DNA of 64,000 nucleotides, taken from positions 731,865 to 795,864 of the forward strand of contig CAJJDO010000010.1 in assembly GCA_905183005.1 (NCBI GenBank). Direction: 5' to 3'. Origin of the DNA: Paramecium pentaurelia (lineage: Eukaryota > Ciliophora > Oligohymenophorea > Peniculida > Parameciidae). The translations under genes and the position numbers were made by a program. A model generated the notes under the pieces. It was not told the origin of the DNA and did no database searches. It saw only the letters and a program-made list of their open reading frames with translations. This document shows positions 11,128 through 23,416 of this stretch, piece by piece (the stretch's first letter is position 1; every line of letters starts with the position of its first letter).

Positions 11128-11648
11128 ATATTTAATTAATATATGAATAATATATTAATAAAATCCTCATTCTTTAACATAATTATATTTTTATACTATT
11201 AATCACAACTTAATTCATTCAATAAACATCCTCAAATGTCTAATAAATACTTTAAATTTCTATATTTACATTTGGTATTTCATTCATTTTTAAATCTAAT
11301 ATACTAACATTGTGTAAATAACGTCATTGTTATATTATATTAAATAAATGTACTTATTCTTCATTATTTCTTATTTAAAAAAGAAAAAGAAAGGATGAAT
11401 TAATGCTTAGCTATCTAAAATGAAATTTATAATAAAGTTGACTTAATTTAGATGATGAGTTTGAAAATTTATTTTATTAACTCACTTTCATTACTTAAAA
11501 TTTGATAATGACAAAATAATGTTTTAATACTAAAATTCCTTTATTGCTACACTCAGTATTCAAATTATAATCAAGTATATTATGTTTTTAAATACAAAAA
11601 ACATATTTTCATAAGTTAGATAATTGAAATCATTAAAAATTTCTAATA
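11128..11648. other. Intergenic, no confident gene
   Basis: These 521 bp lie between the minus-strand membrane-protein gene and a weak plus-strand ORF. A minus-strand ATG at about 11290 opens a short peptide, M-N-E-I-P-N-V-N-I-E-I, of 23 codons. It might be a 5' exon or a spurious ORF. The rest is AT-rich and featureless. Confidence 0.4.
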
Positions 11649-12047
11649 ATGATTCAATCCATAGATAAAATTAACATTACTTATTTTAATTTGTTTAATA
11701 GTGAAGTATTATATGATAATTTATATTAGTAGATAACTGATTACATAATTTTACTATTAATAACCTAATTTAATATTCAAGGTAAATACTTTAAATTAAA
11801 TAAAAGATACTTTCATTAAAATGATTTTGCTTCAGATTTCTCTTAAGTTGAACAATTAAGAAAAGAGTTTGGTCTAAAATTAACATTACTCTTTTAACTT
11901 AACTTTTATTAACCTATTTTAAAAATAATTAGAACTATATTAACTAGAAGTAGTATTTTAATATTTTTATAGTTAGCAATCTTGTAGAAATATATGATAT
12001 TTTCGTGTCTTTTTGTAAATTTTGTAAGCAGAGATTGTGTTCATTGA
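11649..12047 (+). CDS. Possible 132-aa hypothetical protein
   Basis: A plus-strand frame of 132 codons with an ATG start ends 27 bp before the MYB gene on the same strand. The N-terminal half is mixed and polar (R-Y-F-H-Q-N-D-F-A-S-D-F-S). The C-terminal half is hydrophobic (S-I-L-I-F-L-Q-L-A-I-L) and could form one or two membrane helices. No family is recognised. Chance ORFs of this size are expected here, so it is offered only as a candidate. Confidence 0.3.
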
Positions 12048-12074
12048 TTTTTGAATTAATATTAAATAAATATA

Positions 12075-13380
12075 ATGGACCACGCCCAATCTTTTGAACA
12101 AGATAATAAACCTACTGCCAATGAAGGACATTTGAATATATGTGATAACAATGAACTTTAAAAAAATGGTAGTCAAACAAGAAGAGCTTGGTCACTCAAA
12201 GAAGACAATTAACTCAAATAGGCTATAAAAATACACAGCACCAATTGGTTATTAGTAGCTTAGTAATTACAAAATCGAAATCCTTCTTAATGTGCTTAGA
12301 GATGGAAAAGAATCAAGCCATATAATGTATATATGTTATGTATATTATTAAGTATAATATTCGCAAACCATGGACCAATAAGGAAGACTAGCTACTATTG
12401 AAATTAGTACAAGTACATAAGAAAAATTGGGTTTAAATAGCCAAATGTATACCTAATCGTACTAGTAAGCAAGTTAGGGAAAGATTTGTAAATAAATTAA
12501 ATCCAGAGATAAATTAAGAACCTTTTACAAAAGAAGAAGATATGATTATAGTAGAAGGCTATAAAAGCTTTGGATCAAAATGGTGCAAGATATCTAAATT
12601 ATTATAAGGAAGGCCTGTATAAATTATAAATAGTTATTTTTAGGAAAACATAATAAAAAACAGATATTATTCATATATTCGAAAGCGTTATTTTAATATT
12701 GAGAATCCATATTATGTGATTCCATAGCCAAACAATGAATTATAAAAGTTTAACCAAGAGGAATATATAAATAATAAGTAAAAGTCAATAGTAAAAAGGA
12801 AAATAGAGAAATCAAAAATTCGAAAAAGATTTACAGTATTATTATTTTAATTTATAATAAGAAATTGGTAAATATTGAATAGGATGAATAAAAAATAACA
12901 AATAATAATAAAGTTAATGAATAATAATTGGATATAGAAAAAGTGAGGTTATAAGTGACTACAATTGAAGAAAATAAACAAATAAATAATAAACTAAATT
13001 TTAGTATATATAAATTCATTAATATAGTTTAATTACAAGAATAAGATGACTTAGGGGTCTTACAGAATGAATAAATAATAAAAGAAGAACTCTCGAATAA
13101 CTAAAGTTAAGTTAAATAAGAAGCAGATTAAGATTAAGTTGGAAAATTGGATCAATTATAAGAGAGTTTGAATCTTTCTCAAAGCTGCTATGCTCCTTTT
13201 CCATTAATTTATAATACAGTCTAACCGTATAAAATGATGTATTTTTTAACACCATAAATACCTATGCCATTTATTCCTTAGTATTACATAAATGGACCAT
13301 TTGTCTAATATGGAGTGTAAAGCTAAGAAACTTTGCTTTCTAAATCATAAGAGATACAATAAAAAAGTCAATAATTATGA
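12075..13380 (+). CDS. Three-repeat MYB transcription factor (R1R2R3 type)
   Basis: Three exons (introns 12327-12352 and 12836-12861, 26 nt each) encode a protein of about 417 aa. Residues of about 38-90, 91-140 and 142-195 form three consecutive Myb repeats: R-R-A-W-S-L-K-E-D, R-K-P-W-T-N-K-E-D and E-P-F-T-K-E-E-D. Each has a second aromatic or tryptophan (T-N-W-L-L-V, K-N-W-V-Q-I, S-K-W-C-K-I). The first tryptophan of repeat 3 is Phe, as is common in plant R3 repeats, where other aromatics occupy that position. The three tandem repeats match animal c-Myb and plant 3R-MYB, which control cell-cycle genes. The C-terminal half is Gln/Asn-rich with an aromatic, proline-rich patch near the end. 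A 24-nt in-frame segment near 13004-13027 also looks intron-like and is undecided. Confidence 0.88.
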
Positions 13381-13423
13381 TGATATCAACTTTTTTAAAT
13401 AAATAGTAGTAATATTTAATAAT

Positions 13424-14284
13424 TCAATAATTGTTCGTTCCCATCCTAATCATTCTTTATAAGGACTGTTATAAATTAATAAGTTCTTAAAAATATCCAG
13501 AAGAAACCTTCTTTATCTCTTATGAGGATAATGAAGAAAAATGTGAAGTCATTTTAACAATATCTGTTAATGGAATCTTTTCAATATTTGTAAACTAAGG
13601 AGATAAATGACGTGATTAATTTTATCTTGGAGTGATATTGTAAATATCTGAGAATTATTTAAGATCCCTAAAATTGCTTTTGTTTTTCACTGTAAGTGTA
13701 GGAGTATAATGTTAATCAAATAGTCCTTATTTTGCTTCATTAATATATTTATAAAATCCTGGTTATTCTCCAAGAACTTTATTGGTAATTGCTTTATTTT
13801 AAAGTTTCAATTGAACATCTAATTTAGTATCCCAACTCTTAAATCTCTCTAATTTTTATTATGATTTTAATGGAGATTCTTTATATCCAGATCCTAAATT
13901 ATTCACTCTTGATGGTTTAAAAAAGGAGTTATCAAATAATGAATCAATTTTATACTATTTCTAAGGGGCTTTTTCAGCTTAGTATAATTTACTTAAAGCA
14001 ACTGCTTTTGATTAAGGTTCAAATCGTTTTGGACTACTAATTAATATAAATATATGTTACAATATTTCATCAAAATTTAATCCACCAGGAATTTTGTTAT
14101 TTGGTGTTCTTCTTTGACTTAATGGTTCACTAAATATTAAGATTTATTACAGTGTTGGTCTATCAGGTTTTCCCCAACTTCCTAAATAAAGATTAGGTTT
14201 TTCTTGAGGTTCAATGAATGGTTCACGATGTAAAATATCATTTCTAACCTCCTTTCTGAATTCTGCTAATTGACGTTTATTCAT
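13424..14284 (-). CDS. Unknown 286-aa protein
   Basis: One continuous frame runs from ATG (14284) to TGA (13426-13424). The protein is hydrophilic, rich in Lys, Ser, Gln and Pro, with no membrane segment. It starts M-N-K-R-Q-L-A-E-F-R-K-E-V and has a Trp/Gly patch, L-Y-L-G-S-W-G-K-P-D-R, at about residue 33. I recognise no domain; the composition resembles cytoskeletal or ciliary accessory proteins of ciliates, but that is only an impression. A 24-nt segment around residue 75 is framed by GTA and TAG and could be an intron without changing the frame. The gene converges on the MYB gene, with stop codons about 43 bp apart. Confidence 0.75.
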
Positions 14285-14478
14285 TTATGTAGTGACTTAA
14301 AATGTACTAAAACCAATATTATCATTTGATTTTTGATATCTTGATTAATTGACCTAATATATAATCATAATAGAGATACTGGAGAAAATTTTGATTGGTT
14401 AAGCATATGATATTTGAATAGTTAACAAATTAAATTAATATTAAAAATGATTGTTAAAAATATATAAATTTTTATTTT

Positions 14479-16332
14479 TCAATATAATTATGTAAATTCA
14501 AATACATGAATGATCATCAACCCATCTACTGTCTATATTCTTGTCATCTTTGCATTTTATAATTCTGAATTATTTTTTAATTTTAATAAGACATCTTGTA
14601 TACTCACATTTGATATTTAAACATCATCATTCAAAATTTTACTATCATCCCCTAATATTTTATAAATCCAATTTATTAATAATTCTATTGTCCATTCATC
14701 ATATTAATAAAATAATCTTCGAAACATTTACACCAATAAAATTAGAGATTACATTTCAATTGAATCCTTTTCATTAAATATTGATTTACAAATTGTAAGC
14801 CAAGCTGCATATGAAATTTCATCTTCTAAATACTTATAGCAACATTCCATAATTAAATTACCAATTACATATTCTTTATTTTTATATGTTATTTTAGTTG
14901 ATATTTAGGTTATTCTTTATATTCTGAAATAGATTTCATACAAAAATCTCATTGAAAATTCAAACACAGGTCTTCCATAAAGTGCATATTCTTCAGTTTT
15001 AAAATTTGGATAAAACTTTAATTTAGTTTTTGTTTCTTCTCCTGGATCATCAGGTGTTGGAAATGGCTTATATTATTCTGGCTAATCCAATAGGATTTAT
15101 TTTTCTTAAGAAGTTAATATATTTATAATTTCTTCATTTAAAAGTTCAGTATTGAATAAAAGATCTGCTTCAGGAATATCAATATTAAAAAGAGCATTTA
15201 TTAAATCAATAAATATTTTTGCAATTAATTTATTTTTGGATACTTCTTCCAATTATTTTATAGATTTCAAAATAAAATGAGAAGTTATCTTTAAAGCATT
15301 TGCATCTTGAAAACTATAAAAATAAAGAGGAGCTTAAAGTTATTAAAATTTCTTTTTAAAGATATTAAATGTTTCTTGATATTAAAGGAGCCATTAAGGC
15401 TATTTATCATATGGATATATTTAGAAGGATGGATTCTCATTTTATAACATTTAATCATATTTTAAATTACTTTAGCTTTGAATATATCTAGGAGTCAAAC
15501 ATTTAGTGTATTCTTTTAATTTTAAAATGTATTATTAATCTATAGATAAATAGAAACATCTTTTTTCTTCTTCTAATTAAGCTTCTATCTATTTTTTCTT
15601 TTATCTTAATAATTCTAATTATTTTTTAATTGATTATTCAAAGTCTAAATTTTAATCTCTTGTTAATTTTCTATAAGCAAGGTAAGAATCAAACTTTTGT
15701 GTTTTATATAATTTCAATACTCTTTACAATTATTAAATTTCACTATCAATAAAATATCTCTTATCTTCGAAATCAAATAAATCACCATGAAATTCTGTTT
15801 TACATTTAATTTGATCATCATCACCTCTACGTTACTTAGAATAGGGAATAGATTTATAATATCTATTTAAAACATCTTAAAATTCATTCTTAAATTTCTA
15901 TTCTTCATTATAATAAACATAAGATGTTTCACCTAATCTAGATAAGGTAGCTATATCAACTTATGTATGTAATCCTCTCATAGTAGAGAATTACTCTAAA
16001 TTTTTTCTCATAAGTTTTATAATGCTTTTGGATGGTGATTCTTACTACTATTTTAATTACTCTTTTGAATCTGAACAATCTTACCATTAATCCAAAGAAT
16101 CTATATAGTCACATGCATCATTTTCATGTGAAATTTCTTCAGATACAGATGATGATTATTATGGATAATATTCCTCTGAATCCTCATCATCATCATCATC
16201 AATTTAACCTTAAGTAAAATATTAATTATTTTTCCAAAATTAATTAGATTCTTCTTCATTAGTATGTTATCTTGGTCTTCTTTACCTTTTTTATGGTTAT
16301 TCATTTTATTGACTCTTTTCTTCATTACTCAT
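14479..16332 (-). CDS. Unknown 617-aa protein with acidic N terminus
   Basis: A single uninterrupted 618-codon frame runs from ATG at 16332 to TGA at 14481-14479. The N-terminal 110 residues are charged and low-complexity, with a run of aspartates. From about residue 110 there is a helical domain (L-H-T-Q-V-D-I-A-T-L-S-R-L-G), then a coiled-coil-like stretch around residues 225-260. A long C-terminal region of alternating helices (residues of about 340-610) includes A-L-Y-G-R-P-V-F-E-F and Y-L-E-D-E-I-S-Y-A-A-W. No catalytic motif, signal peptide or membrane span is seen. The second half has the feel of an alpha-helical repeat or TPR-like fold, but no repeat unit could be aligned. The family is not recognised. 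Confidence 0.8.
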
Positions 16333-16960
16333 TGAATATTTGTTAATTTTATTATTAAATCAATTAATTATTATTAATTAAATTAATCTATTATCTCAAT
16401 TAATTCAATATAAAATAATATAAATTCTATATACTATTATAAAATATTTTTACTTATCAAATCTATGCTACATACAAAACATAAAATAAATTAAAATAAA
16501 TATACTATTCTAATATTCTATCCCATTCATTCCTATATCTGAAATAAAGAACTATCTTTAATTTGATTAAAATAATGAAAATAATTAAACTCACTCTTAA
16601 TACTATCATCTCAAAATATAATTCATTTCTTTGTTATATGATAATTCCTTTTTGATTATTTAAAGCCTAATAATAATAAGATTGATTTAAATTATTTTTA
16701 TTTGAAGAATGAAAACTTACGAATATGTTGAAAAGAAAACAAAATAGTATATATTTAATAATTAAATATAGGAAAAGAGAAATTTAATATAATTAAACTT
16801 CTCATTATTTTTTATCACCATTTAATATTTCAGATTATACTAAAACATTTCATTTTTAATCACTTAGATTTAATATTACTATTACCAATTATTTAATATA
16901 TTTTATTGATAAATAATTAACAACAAAGGTTAGTAAATAATTTGAATTAATATTCAATTT
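16333..16960. other. Intergenic, no confident gene
   Basis: This 628-bp AT-rich stretch separates two minus-strand genes. A plus-strand ORF of 67 codons at about 16708-16911 starts M-K-T-Y-E-Y-V-E-K-K-T-K but turns into low-complexity Tyr/Phe/Ile sequence and is probably spurious. It is long enough to hold the upstream region of the cyclic-nucleotide-binding gene's neighbour and a 3' flank; no motif is visible. Confidence 0.4.
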
Positions 16961-19390
16961 TCAATTACCTACACTATGATTCGAGTATCTTACTTACAGT
17001 AATCGAGATTGTGGTTTCATTCTAAATAAATTATGCTCACTTTTAATGAAAACTGGTTTTTATTATTAAGGTTATTTAGAAACACATATCGATGTTGAAA
17101 AATTTTGAGTTTTATACTCAGATTAAGTAATAGGTGAAGGAGATTAAATAGATTCAGTAAGTATTCGATTTTCTGTTCTTTTGCAAGAATTTGAAAAGCA
17201 ATTAAAAAATTAACCATCTGAAATAGGTGTATTATTACCAATTAATCTTTCAGATTGATAAATTGATTTAGACATTCTTTAACTCATTTCTGTTTTCATT
17301 AATTAATATTCAATAAATTTTTTGAGATGTAAAGATTATGAACCCATTTCTTAACGAATCATTTCACTAGCTTCATGTTACCTTTTAATTTTAATTTTTT
17401 CATTTTCAGGAACTAAATCTACATGTTTACGATCATACTTTTTAATTTCATCATTATTCTACTACATTATTTACACTTACTTTCTAAAATCTTATTCACT
17501 TGCTTTTTTTTATCTAAGAATTTTTTATGATGACTTATGATTTACTTAAAATTTTATTTTATTTAATACTCCTTTTAAACTGGCAACTTAAAGTTCATAA
17601 TCTTCTTCAATGTCTTTAGTTTTAGAGTCAATTCTACTGGTCATTGATCCAAATAAAGGACTATTTGATAAATTGAGTTTAAGAGAGGGAAATGCACTAT
17701 TTTATTTTTAATTAGTTATAGGTCTTTCTATTTTTATAGGATATTCTTGTACATAATCATGAATAGATATAATTTTTTATTTTGATTATCCTAATTATGA
17801 TTCATCTGATTCTTCAATAATATTATTTAAATTTGATGGTTATTATTTATCACTTTCATTTTTTAATTTAAGTAAATAAAGTTGTTAATTTAATTTAACT
17901 TTTTCATACTAAGATTAATGAAATTTATCAACCTATTTAATTAAATTTATGTTATGTTAATATTTCATATTAGCTTAATCATAAAAGTATTTCTTTAAAG
18001 TAGTTTGATCACTTAGAATTCTATTAAAATGACTCATTTATAATCCATATATCTTTGCTTTTTCACTTTTTACAATAATAGTTTGTTAAGATACAGGTAT
18101 TTTGAGCATAATTTCAATATCACCTATAATTTCACCCTCACTCAAAATAATAACTCTTCTTTATTAAATCATTTTCTTAAGAGGTTTCATTTAAGTCTAT
18201 TTAATAGCAAGTAATAATTATTATTCAGATGATGCTAATTCAGATTATTATTCTTCAGAAACTTAATTAATTATCTCTTACTCATGTATAACTTCTAATT
18301 CTCCTTTTTTAATTAAATAAATTTAAGTCACTTTATCACCCTTTCTTATTAAATAATTTCCTTTTCTTAGTTCTATTTTTTTAAAGTTATAACAATATCT
18401 TAAAGTTACAAATCTAGGACATTCCCTAAAGAAATAATTCTAAAAAAATTTAATTCTTTATTCAATTTTATTAAGTTCTGCATCTTTTAATAATGATTTA
18501 TAATCTTAAGAAGTTAAAACAGCTAATTCTAAATTAGATTTAGCAACAACAGTGGCAGATCTTGGTTGATTCCAAATAAGTGCCAATTCTCCAAACATCT
18601 ATCCTTCCATTAATTCTATTACAAATTTATGTTTAAATACACCATCAATAAAAAAATAATCAATATCTAATTTTGATGGTGGAATACCAGCTGTCATTTC
18701 TAAACCCATTTATTATTAAATTTCTAAAATCTTTTTATCCTTTTCTTCTTCAATCTTTACTTCTTCAATAATATGTTAAGTTTAAAGTAATTTTATTGAA
18801 TGAAATTATTCATCTTCTACTTATTTAGAATTTTGTCTTTTCAGTTTCTTCATCATTCCAACTGAAGATGAAAACTTATTTTTCATCTTCTCTCTTTTAG
18901 CTTAATTAATAACAGATATTGGATGAGTTCTTTTTTATTATTATGTACAATTTTCAAACTTTTTTCTACTTTTGTATGATAAATCATTAACTACATATTG
19001 ATCTAATTAGGAATATATATTAACACTTCCACTTAATATTATAAAAGCATTCTCACCTTTATCACCCTATTTAAATACTGTTTCACCTTATTAAAATGCT
19101 TTGTATGTCATTTTTTAACAACATTAAGTGTGAAGTCGATTATCTATATTTTTTTATTTGGAATTCATTTCCTTGAAAAATTATAAATTTTCAGTTGCCT
19201 TCATAATCAATAATAATTCTTCTTCAAATCTATCAGAAGGATCTCTCTTTAATATAATTGTTGCATATTTAATGAGTTAAGATGGATCTAGCTATGTCTA
19301 TAATTCTTGACAAACAGCTCGATATTTGTATGTGTTTTTATTCCTTAACCATTGAAATTCAAACAATGGATTTGTTACTGGAGAACTCAT
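16961..19390 (-). CDS. Cyclic-nucleotide-binding-domain protein with a large loop insertion
   Basis: A single 809-codon frame runs from ATG at 19390. The first CNB domain begins at about residue 95 with Q-Q-G-E-T-V-F-K-Q-G-D-K-G-E-N and I-L-S-G-S-V-N-I-Y. About 110 residues of basic, low-complexity sequence interrupt it before it resumes with the phosphate-binding cassette F-G-E-L-A-L-I-W-N-Q-P-R-S-A-T-V, which keeps the Glu and Arg that contact cAMP or cGMP. A second CNB domain (E-L-R-K-G-N-Y-L-I-R-K-G-D) has the degenerate cassette I-G-D-I-E-I-M-L-K-I-P-V-S, without the arginine, so it probably binds no nucleotide. The 300-residue C-terminal tail is low-complexity with coiled-coil potential. 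There is no kinase or channel domain. It resembles PKA regulatory-like or ciliary CNB proteins. Confidence 0.85.
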
Positions 19391-19448
19391 ATGGATATTT
19401 AATACTTAGTATATTACTAAACAAATTTTAATTTAATGTATTTATAAA

Positions 19449-20761
19449 TCATTTTTTAGCTTTTGCAAAACCAACTTAATCATTGTCTCTATCATATATA
19501 CTGTAATATTTTCTAAGGAATACATCTCCTAATATCCAAGCAGGTCCTTAAGGTTATTAAATATCTAAAGGCATAAATGCTGCTATGCAATCCCAATTAT
19601 TAACTTCAATTAATGCTTCTAAAAGAATTAAATTAAATATTACATAAATCATCACCTTCATTAACCTCTGTTAATTAAGCAGCATCAAAATTGGTTGGTT
19701 TAACGTATTCTTCAGGTTCCAATGTATAATCAACATCATCAATCTTAAATGTAATTGTAGGTAATGTATTTATTTCATGACAATGAGATTTAACATTTAA
19801 GGTTCTCAATAAAGTTCCTAAATCATCAAATGGTCCACTCATGATGGATGTGCCAGTATCAACAATAAGTCTACATGATCCATGACATAAACCAATATCT
19901 TTGTTATCAACCAAAATATTATCAGCTTTAATCATCCAATAATATTTATCTATAACATCATGATAATGAATATCTCCATCAACATGAGCTGGGTTATAAC
20001 CTCCTAAAGTAAATTCACTATGAGCAATATCGTTAGCATCTTTGGCAAAATAAAATGAGAATTAGTTTCTCTCTAAAACTCTTTAATCCATAAGATTATC
20101 AAAAACTGGATTAAAATTCTTAGGTGCCATTTTTGGATAAGCTAATCCAAGTATACCATCAAAATCAAGATCTCTAAAAATTGCTCCGTTTTCACTTGTA
20201 ATCTCTGCCATATTTTATCTTGGTAATGTAACATCACCAAAATAAACAGTATCAGCATTAACAACTCCTTTTAAATCACCACTTCCAAATTCAACATTTA
20301 ATTCTTAATTCAAAGGTAAAAACGATTGACTATCCTCATGATTATATTATTTATGTCTCATACAGCCTTCCTCTTAACATCTAGTTGAATCAATCCATAA
20401 ATTAGCACTTCCTGTGTCTAAAACAACTTTAAATGTATTTCCAGGTTATCCTATTCCTAAATCAGCAGTATATTGAATATTTTTGTAATTATGCATTCTC
20501 ATATATTGAGGACCTGATTGTTATGTTTAGGCAAAGGATGATTCACTTAATTTATCTTAATGCATAGCAACTAGTTTATAAAAGTTTTATTTATCTTAAA
20601 CCTTGGTTTCTCTTTCTTGTAATTGAATATGAATTACCTTCTTTTTTTCAGGTTCTAAGAATTTTTATTCATTTTGGCTTATAATCAACAATTCAAATTT
20701 ACATATTAATTGCAACTGACAAGCAAATTATTGCATATAAGAATAAGAACGATTTATTCAT
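19449..20761 (-). CDS. Secreted pepsin-like aspartic protease
   Basis: Three exons (introns 19619-19643 and 20678-20702, both 25 nt) give 420 aa. The first exon encodes a signal peptide, M-N-K-S-F-L-F-L-Y-A-I-I-C-L. Both catalytic motifs of the A1 family are present: V-V-L-D-T-G-S-A-N-L-W and L-I-V-D-T-G-T-S-I-M-S-G. The flap tyrosine region, F-G-S-G-D-L-K-G, and the conserved C-terminal W-I-L-G-D-V-F-L-R-K-Y-Y-S-I-Y-D are also there. A pro-segment of about 70 residues precedes the mature start. A digestive or lysosomal role is likely in a phagotrophic cell; cathepsin D-like enzymes are the closest functional match. The intron after the signal peptide exactly restores the frame, which supports the N terminus. 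Confidence 0.95.
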
Positions 20762-20918
20762 TTGTAAAAACGATTTTTTAATAAAATAATATAAATTATG
20801 AGTTATTTCATTTTATGTTTATCAAAATTTTAATTATAAGTTAAATAAAAGAATATATTAAAGATTAATATATAATAATATTAGATTAATTAAGATATAT
20901 AATTTAATTATTATATAT

Positions 20919-21628
20919 TCATACAAAAAGAATTATCAATATTAATGAAACTACTTCTAATGCTATAAATAGATATAAACAACAATAGGATGATGAATTT
21001 AAAAACTTTTTTAATTTTCCATTTACATTAATCATATCCTTAGTTGTTTTATCCATATCTTTATCAATTTAATTAAGTAATCTATTTTATTCATCCAATG
21101 TATTTCCAATATTTTTACCTTATACTTTTAGAGTATCCAATTAATCAATACATACATCAAGTTTCTAATCTTATTCTTTTTATAATTATTTTTAATTTTA
21201 ATGTAATTATTTGTTATCCATTTATTATAATGCTTCTGTATCCTTATATTACTTACCCCCATTTGACCTATTATTAAATAATTAATCTTATTAAGATTTT
21301 AATGATTTGTCAAAACTTTATTTTAATTCCGCAGCTACATTCTACAATTCCAATAATTTATTTTTTCTTGTTTCTCCTTCTTTCTATAATATTTCTTAAT
21401 TTTAACTTTGTCTTTCAATTAATGATTTTAACAATTCTATTTCTCTATCTTTTAAATATATAATTAAATCTATATACCTAATTTAGATATTCCTCCTCTA
21501 ATTTCACCATCAATCATTCCTACAGGTTAATTAGCATTAATCTTTTATTCTCTTTTCTATATGTCTGATCTTAATTATTAGATTAATCTTTAAATTCTCT
21601 CAATATCACCTCTATATGTATCACTCAT
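20919..21628 (-). CDS. Qc-SNARE (syntaxin 6/8-like)
   Basis: Two exons with a 29-nt intron (21449-21477) give 226 aa. The C-terminal half has a SNARE heptad helix running from I-D-Q-L-D-T-L-K-V through N-I-G-N-T-L-D-E-Q-N-R-L-L-N-Q-I-D to K-D-M-I-N-V-N-G-K-L-K-K-F. The zero-layer glutamine is the one in L-D-E-Q or L-N-Q-I. It is followed by a basic/Ser-Cys linker and a C-terminal membrane anchor (L-Y-L-F-I-A-L-E-V-V-S-L-I-L-I-I-L) ending three residues later. This is the layout of tail-anchored Qc-SNAREs such as syntaxin 6, 8 or plant SYP5/6, which act in endosome and trans-Golgi fusion. The N-terminal region is helical and Gln-rich; the subfamily was not assigned. Confidence 0.85.
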
Positions 21629-21659
21629 TGAATTTTATATTTTTATATTATTTAATAAC

Positions 21660-23066
21660 TCATACAAGAACAATTCCTATTTCTTCTGGTTTAAGCATAT
21701 TACTCTCTAATTTCCAATTGTAAAGATAATAATTCAATTAACCATCACCTGGACAGAACATTAATTCCTAACCATATCAAGAAAGATACTTTCAAAAACT
21801 TTTCATTTTCCATAATATCCAAAGCATTAAATACATCATAACCTTCATTTTTTGCTAGAATCAATGCATCATACATTAATTATACTATGGGAGTTTTAGT
21901 TGCCACATTATAATATGAGTAGGCAGCCTATAGAAATATATGAAATTGATAATTACTCTTAAATGAGTGTGTTTTGGATTTTTAATCACTTGACTTGGAA
22001 GATTGTAAAAAGATAAGAAATCTGTAACTACTCCTTGTTCTTTTTCAACAACATATGTACTAATTACATCCTTTCTTGGTATAAACCAATGTTTGACTTC
22101 ATCTTCTGTATATTTAAAATACAATTTGAATTATCTAATATATAAAAGATTTAAATTACTTTAAATATTCATTTAATAATTTAGTAACTTAAGCTACATC
22201 TTTTTTTTTCATAGGTCTCAATCCTTAAGTTTTTGGTTCTTCAGGTAATTTGTATAGTTTTTACTATCTTGAAATAGTTTATCTAGCAGAAAGAGATGAA
22301 AATCCAACTTCAATTAATTTCTTTGCATTCAAACTTCTATGATAATATCTTGTTTAAGAAATTGGAGTTGGTACAACTATACCAGCTGTATAGACTGCTT
22401 GCCACATATTTTTAATATGAACTCTTCTTGTAATTTCTTTGATCAATACTGGAGCCAATCTATTTGCTCTAATTTTTTTATGAACACATAAGAAATTGAT
22501 TTCTGTCATCTTTACTTTTGTTTACTAATTCTCTATATGTAATGTAACTGGAATTCCTGTTATAAATCCAACCAACTTTTAATTTACCTTAACACCCACA
22601 ATCCAATCAGGATGTTATCCTGGAGGTAATAATGCCCATCTTAGAAAGTCAATTGAATAATCAAATCTAAACATGTTATCATCATCTTCAACATAGTTTT
22701 CTTTCAATAATGTATATACCTAAATTAAATATTTAATAATACTTGTTAGGCTTGTTCATCATTTCTCAAATCAACATTACACCATTCAAATTTAGATATC
22801 AAATTGTATGGATCCTACCTTACTTCAGCTAAAATTCCTTCTTAAATAGGACCAGGCTTTAAGGAATCTAATTCATTTATATTTGGCATAGGTTGTGTTT
22901 CCCAAAATTAATGTGGTTTATTTAATTTATCCAACAATTATTAATTGTATTGAGTTTACTTCTAAACAACAGTAAGTTGTTATTATTGTTGTTACTATTA
23001 TTCTCCTTAACCTTAAACTTCTATTTCTTCATCGCTGGATTCCTATTATTTTTCCTATTGTTGCAT
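21660..23066 (-). CDS. NMT: Glycylpeptide N-tetradecanoyltransferase (N-myristoyltransferase)
   Basis: Five exons with introns at 21768-21789, 21928-21956, 22135-22159 and 22720-22742 (22, 29, 25 and 23 nt) encode 435 aa. After a Gln-rich N terminus come the conserved F-W-E-T-Q-P, the myristoyl-CoA-binding segment E-I-N-F-L-C-V-H-K-K-I-R and R-L-A-P-V-L-I-K-E-I-T-R-R-V, the signature Y-T-A-G-I-V-V-P-T-P-I, F-Y-N-L-P-S, and A-A-Y-S-Y-Y-N-V-A-T. The C-terminal L-M-F-C-P-G-D-G-Q-L-N-Y-Y-L-Y-N-W-K is the usual family ending, though eleven extra residues follow, whose carboxylate would normally act in catalysis. NMT attaches myristate to N-terminal glycines. Two putative substrates (MG-x-x-C starts) lie in this window, one next door. 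Confidence 0.97.
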
Positions 23067-23416
23067 TATTTATAAAAATTTAAATATAAATATCACTCAC
23101 AATTTATATGATAAAATTTAAACAAAAAAAATAACAATTTATTTTGAGATACCAGAATTTATAACAAAAAATAATTATTAATTTGTCATATAAATTGTTA
23201 AATCCCTTATCTTAATAAGAATAAATTATTTTAGATGTTTAAATTTCTATAATGAGATTATTGTATGAAGCATATTAATCTAATATATCATCTGGGATCA
23301 AAATTTATGCAGAAATTATTTAAATTTCTTTTTCTTTAAAATATAATTTAAAAAAATAATATGTTCTTCATGTAATTATATTAGTAATATATTTTAATTT
23401 AGATTCAAAAGGATAA
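23067..23416. other. Intergenic, nothing recognised
   Basis: These 350 bp of AT-rich sequence lie between the NMT start and the stop codon of the next minus-strand gene. They would carry the NMT promoter and leader. No ORF longer than a few dozen codons with any motif was seen. Confidence 0.5.

Noticed and set aside
16101..16325. Short minus-strand ORF with a run of Met/His-coding triplets
   Set aside because: Wrong frame of the 617-aa gene; the real frame there encodes a run of aspartates.
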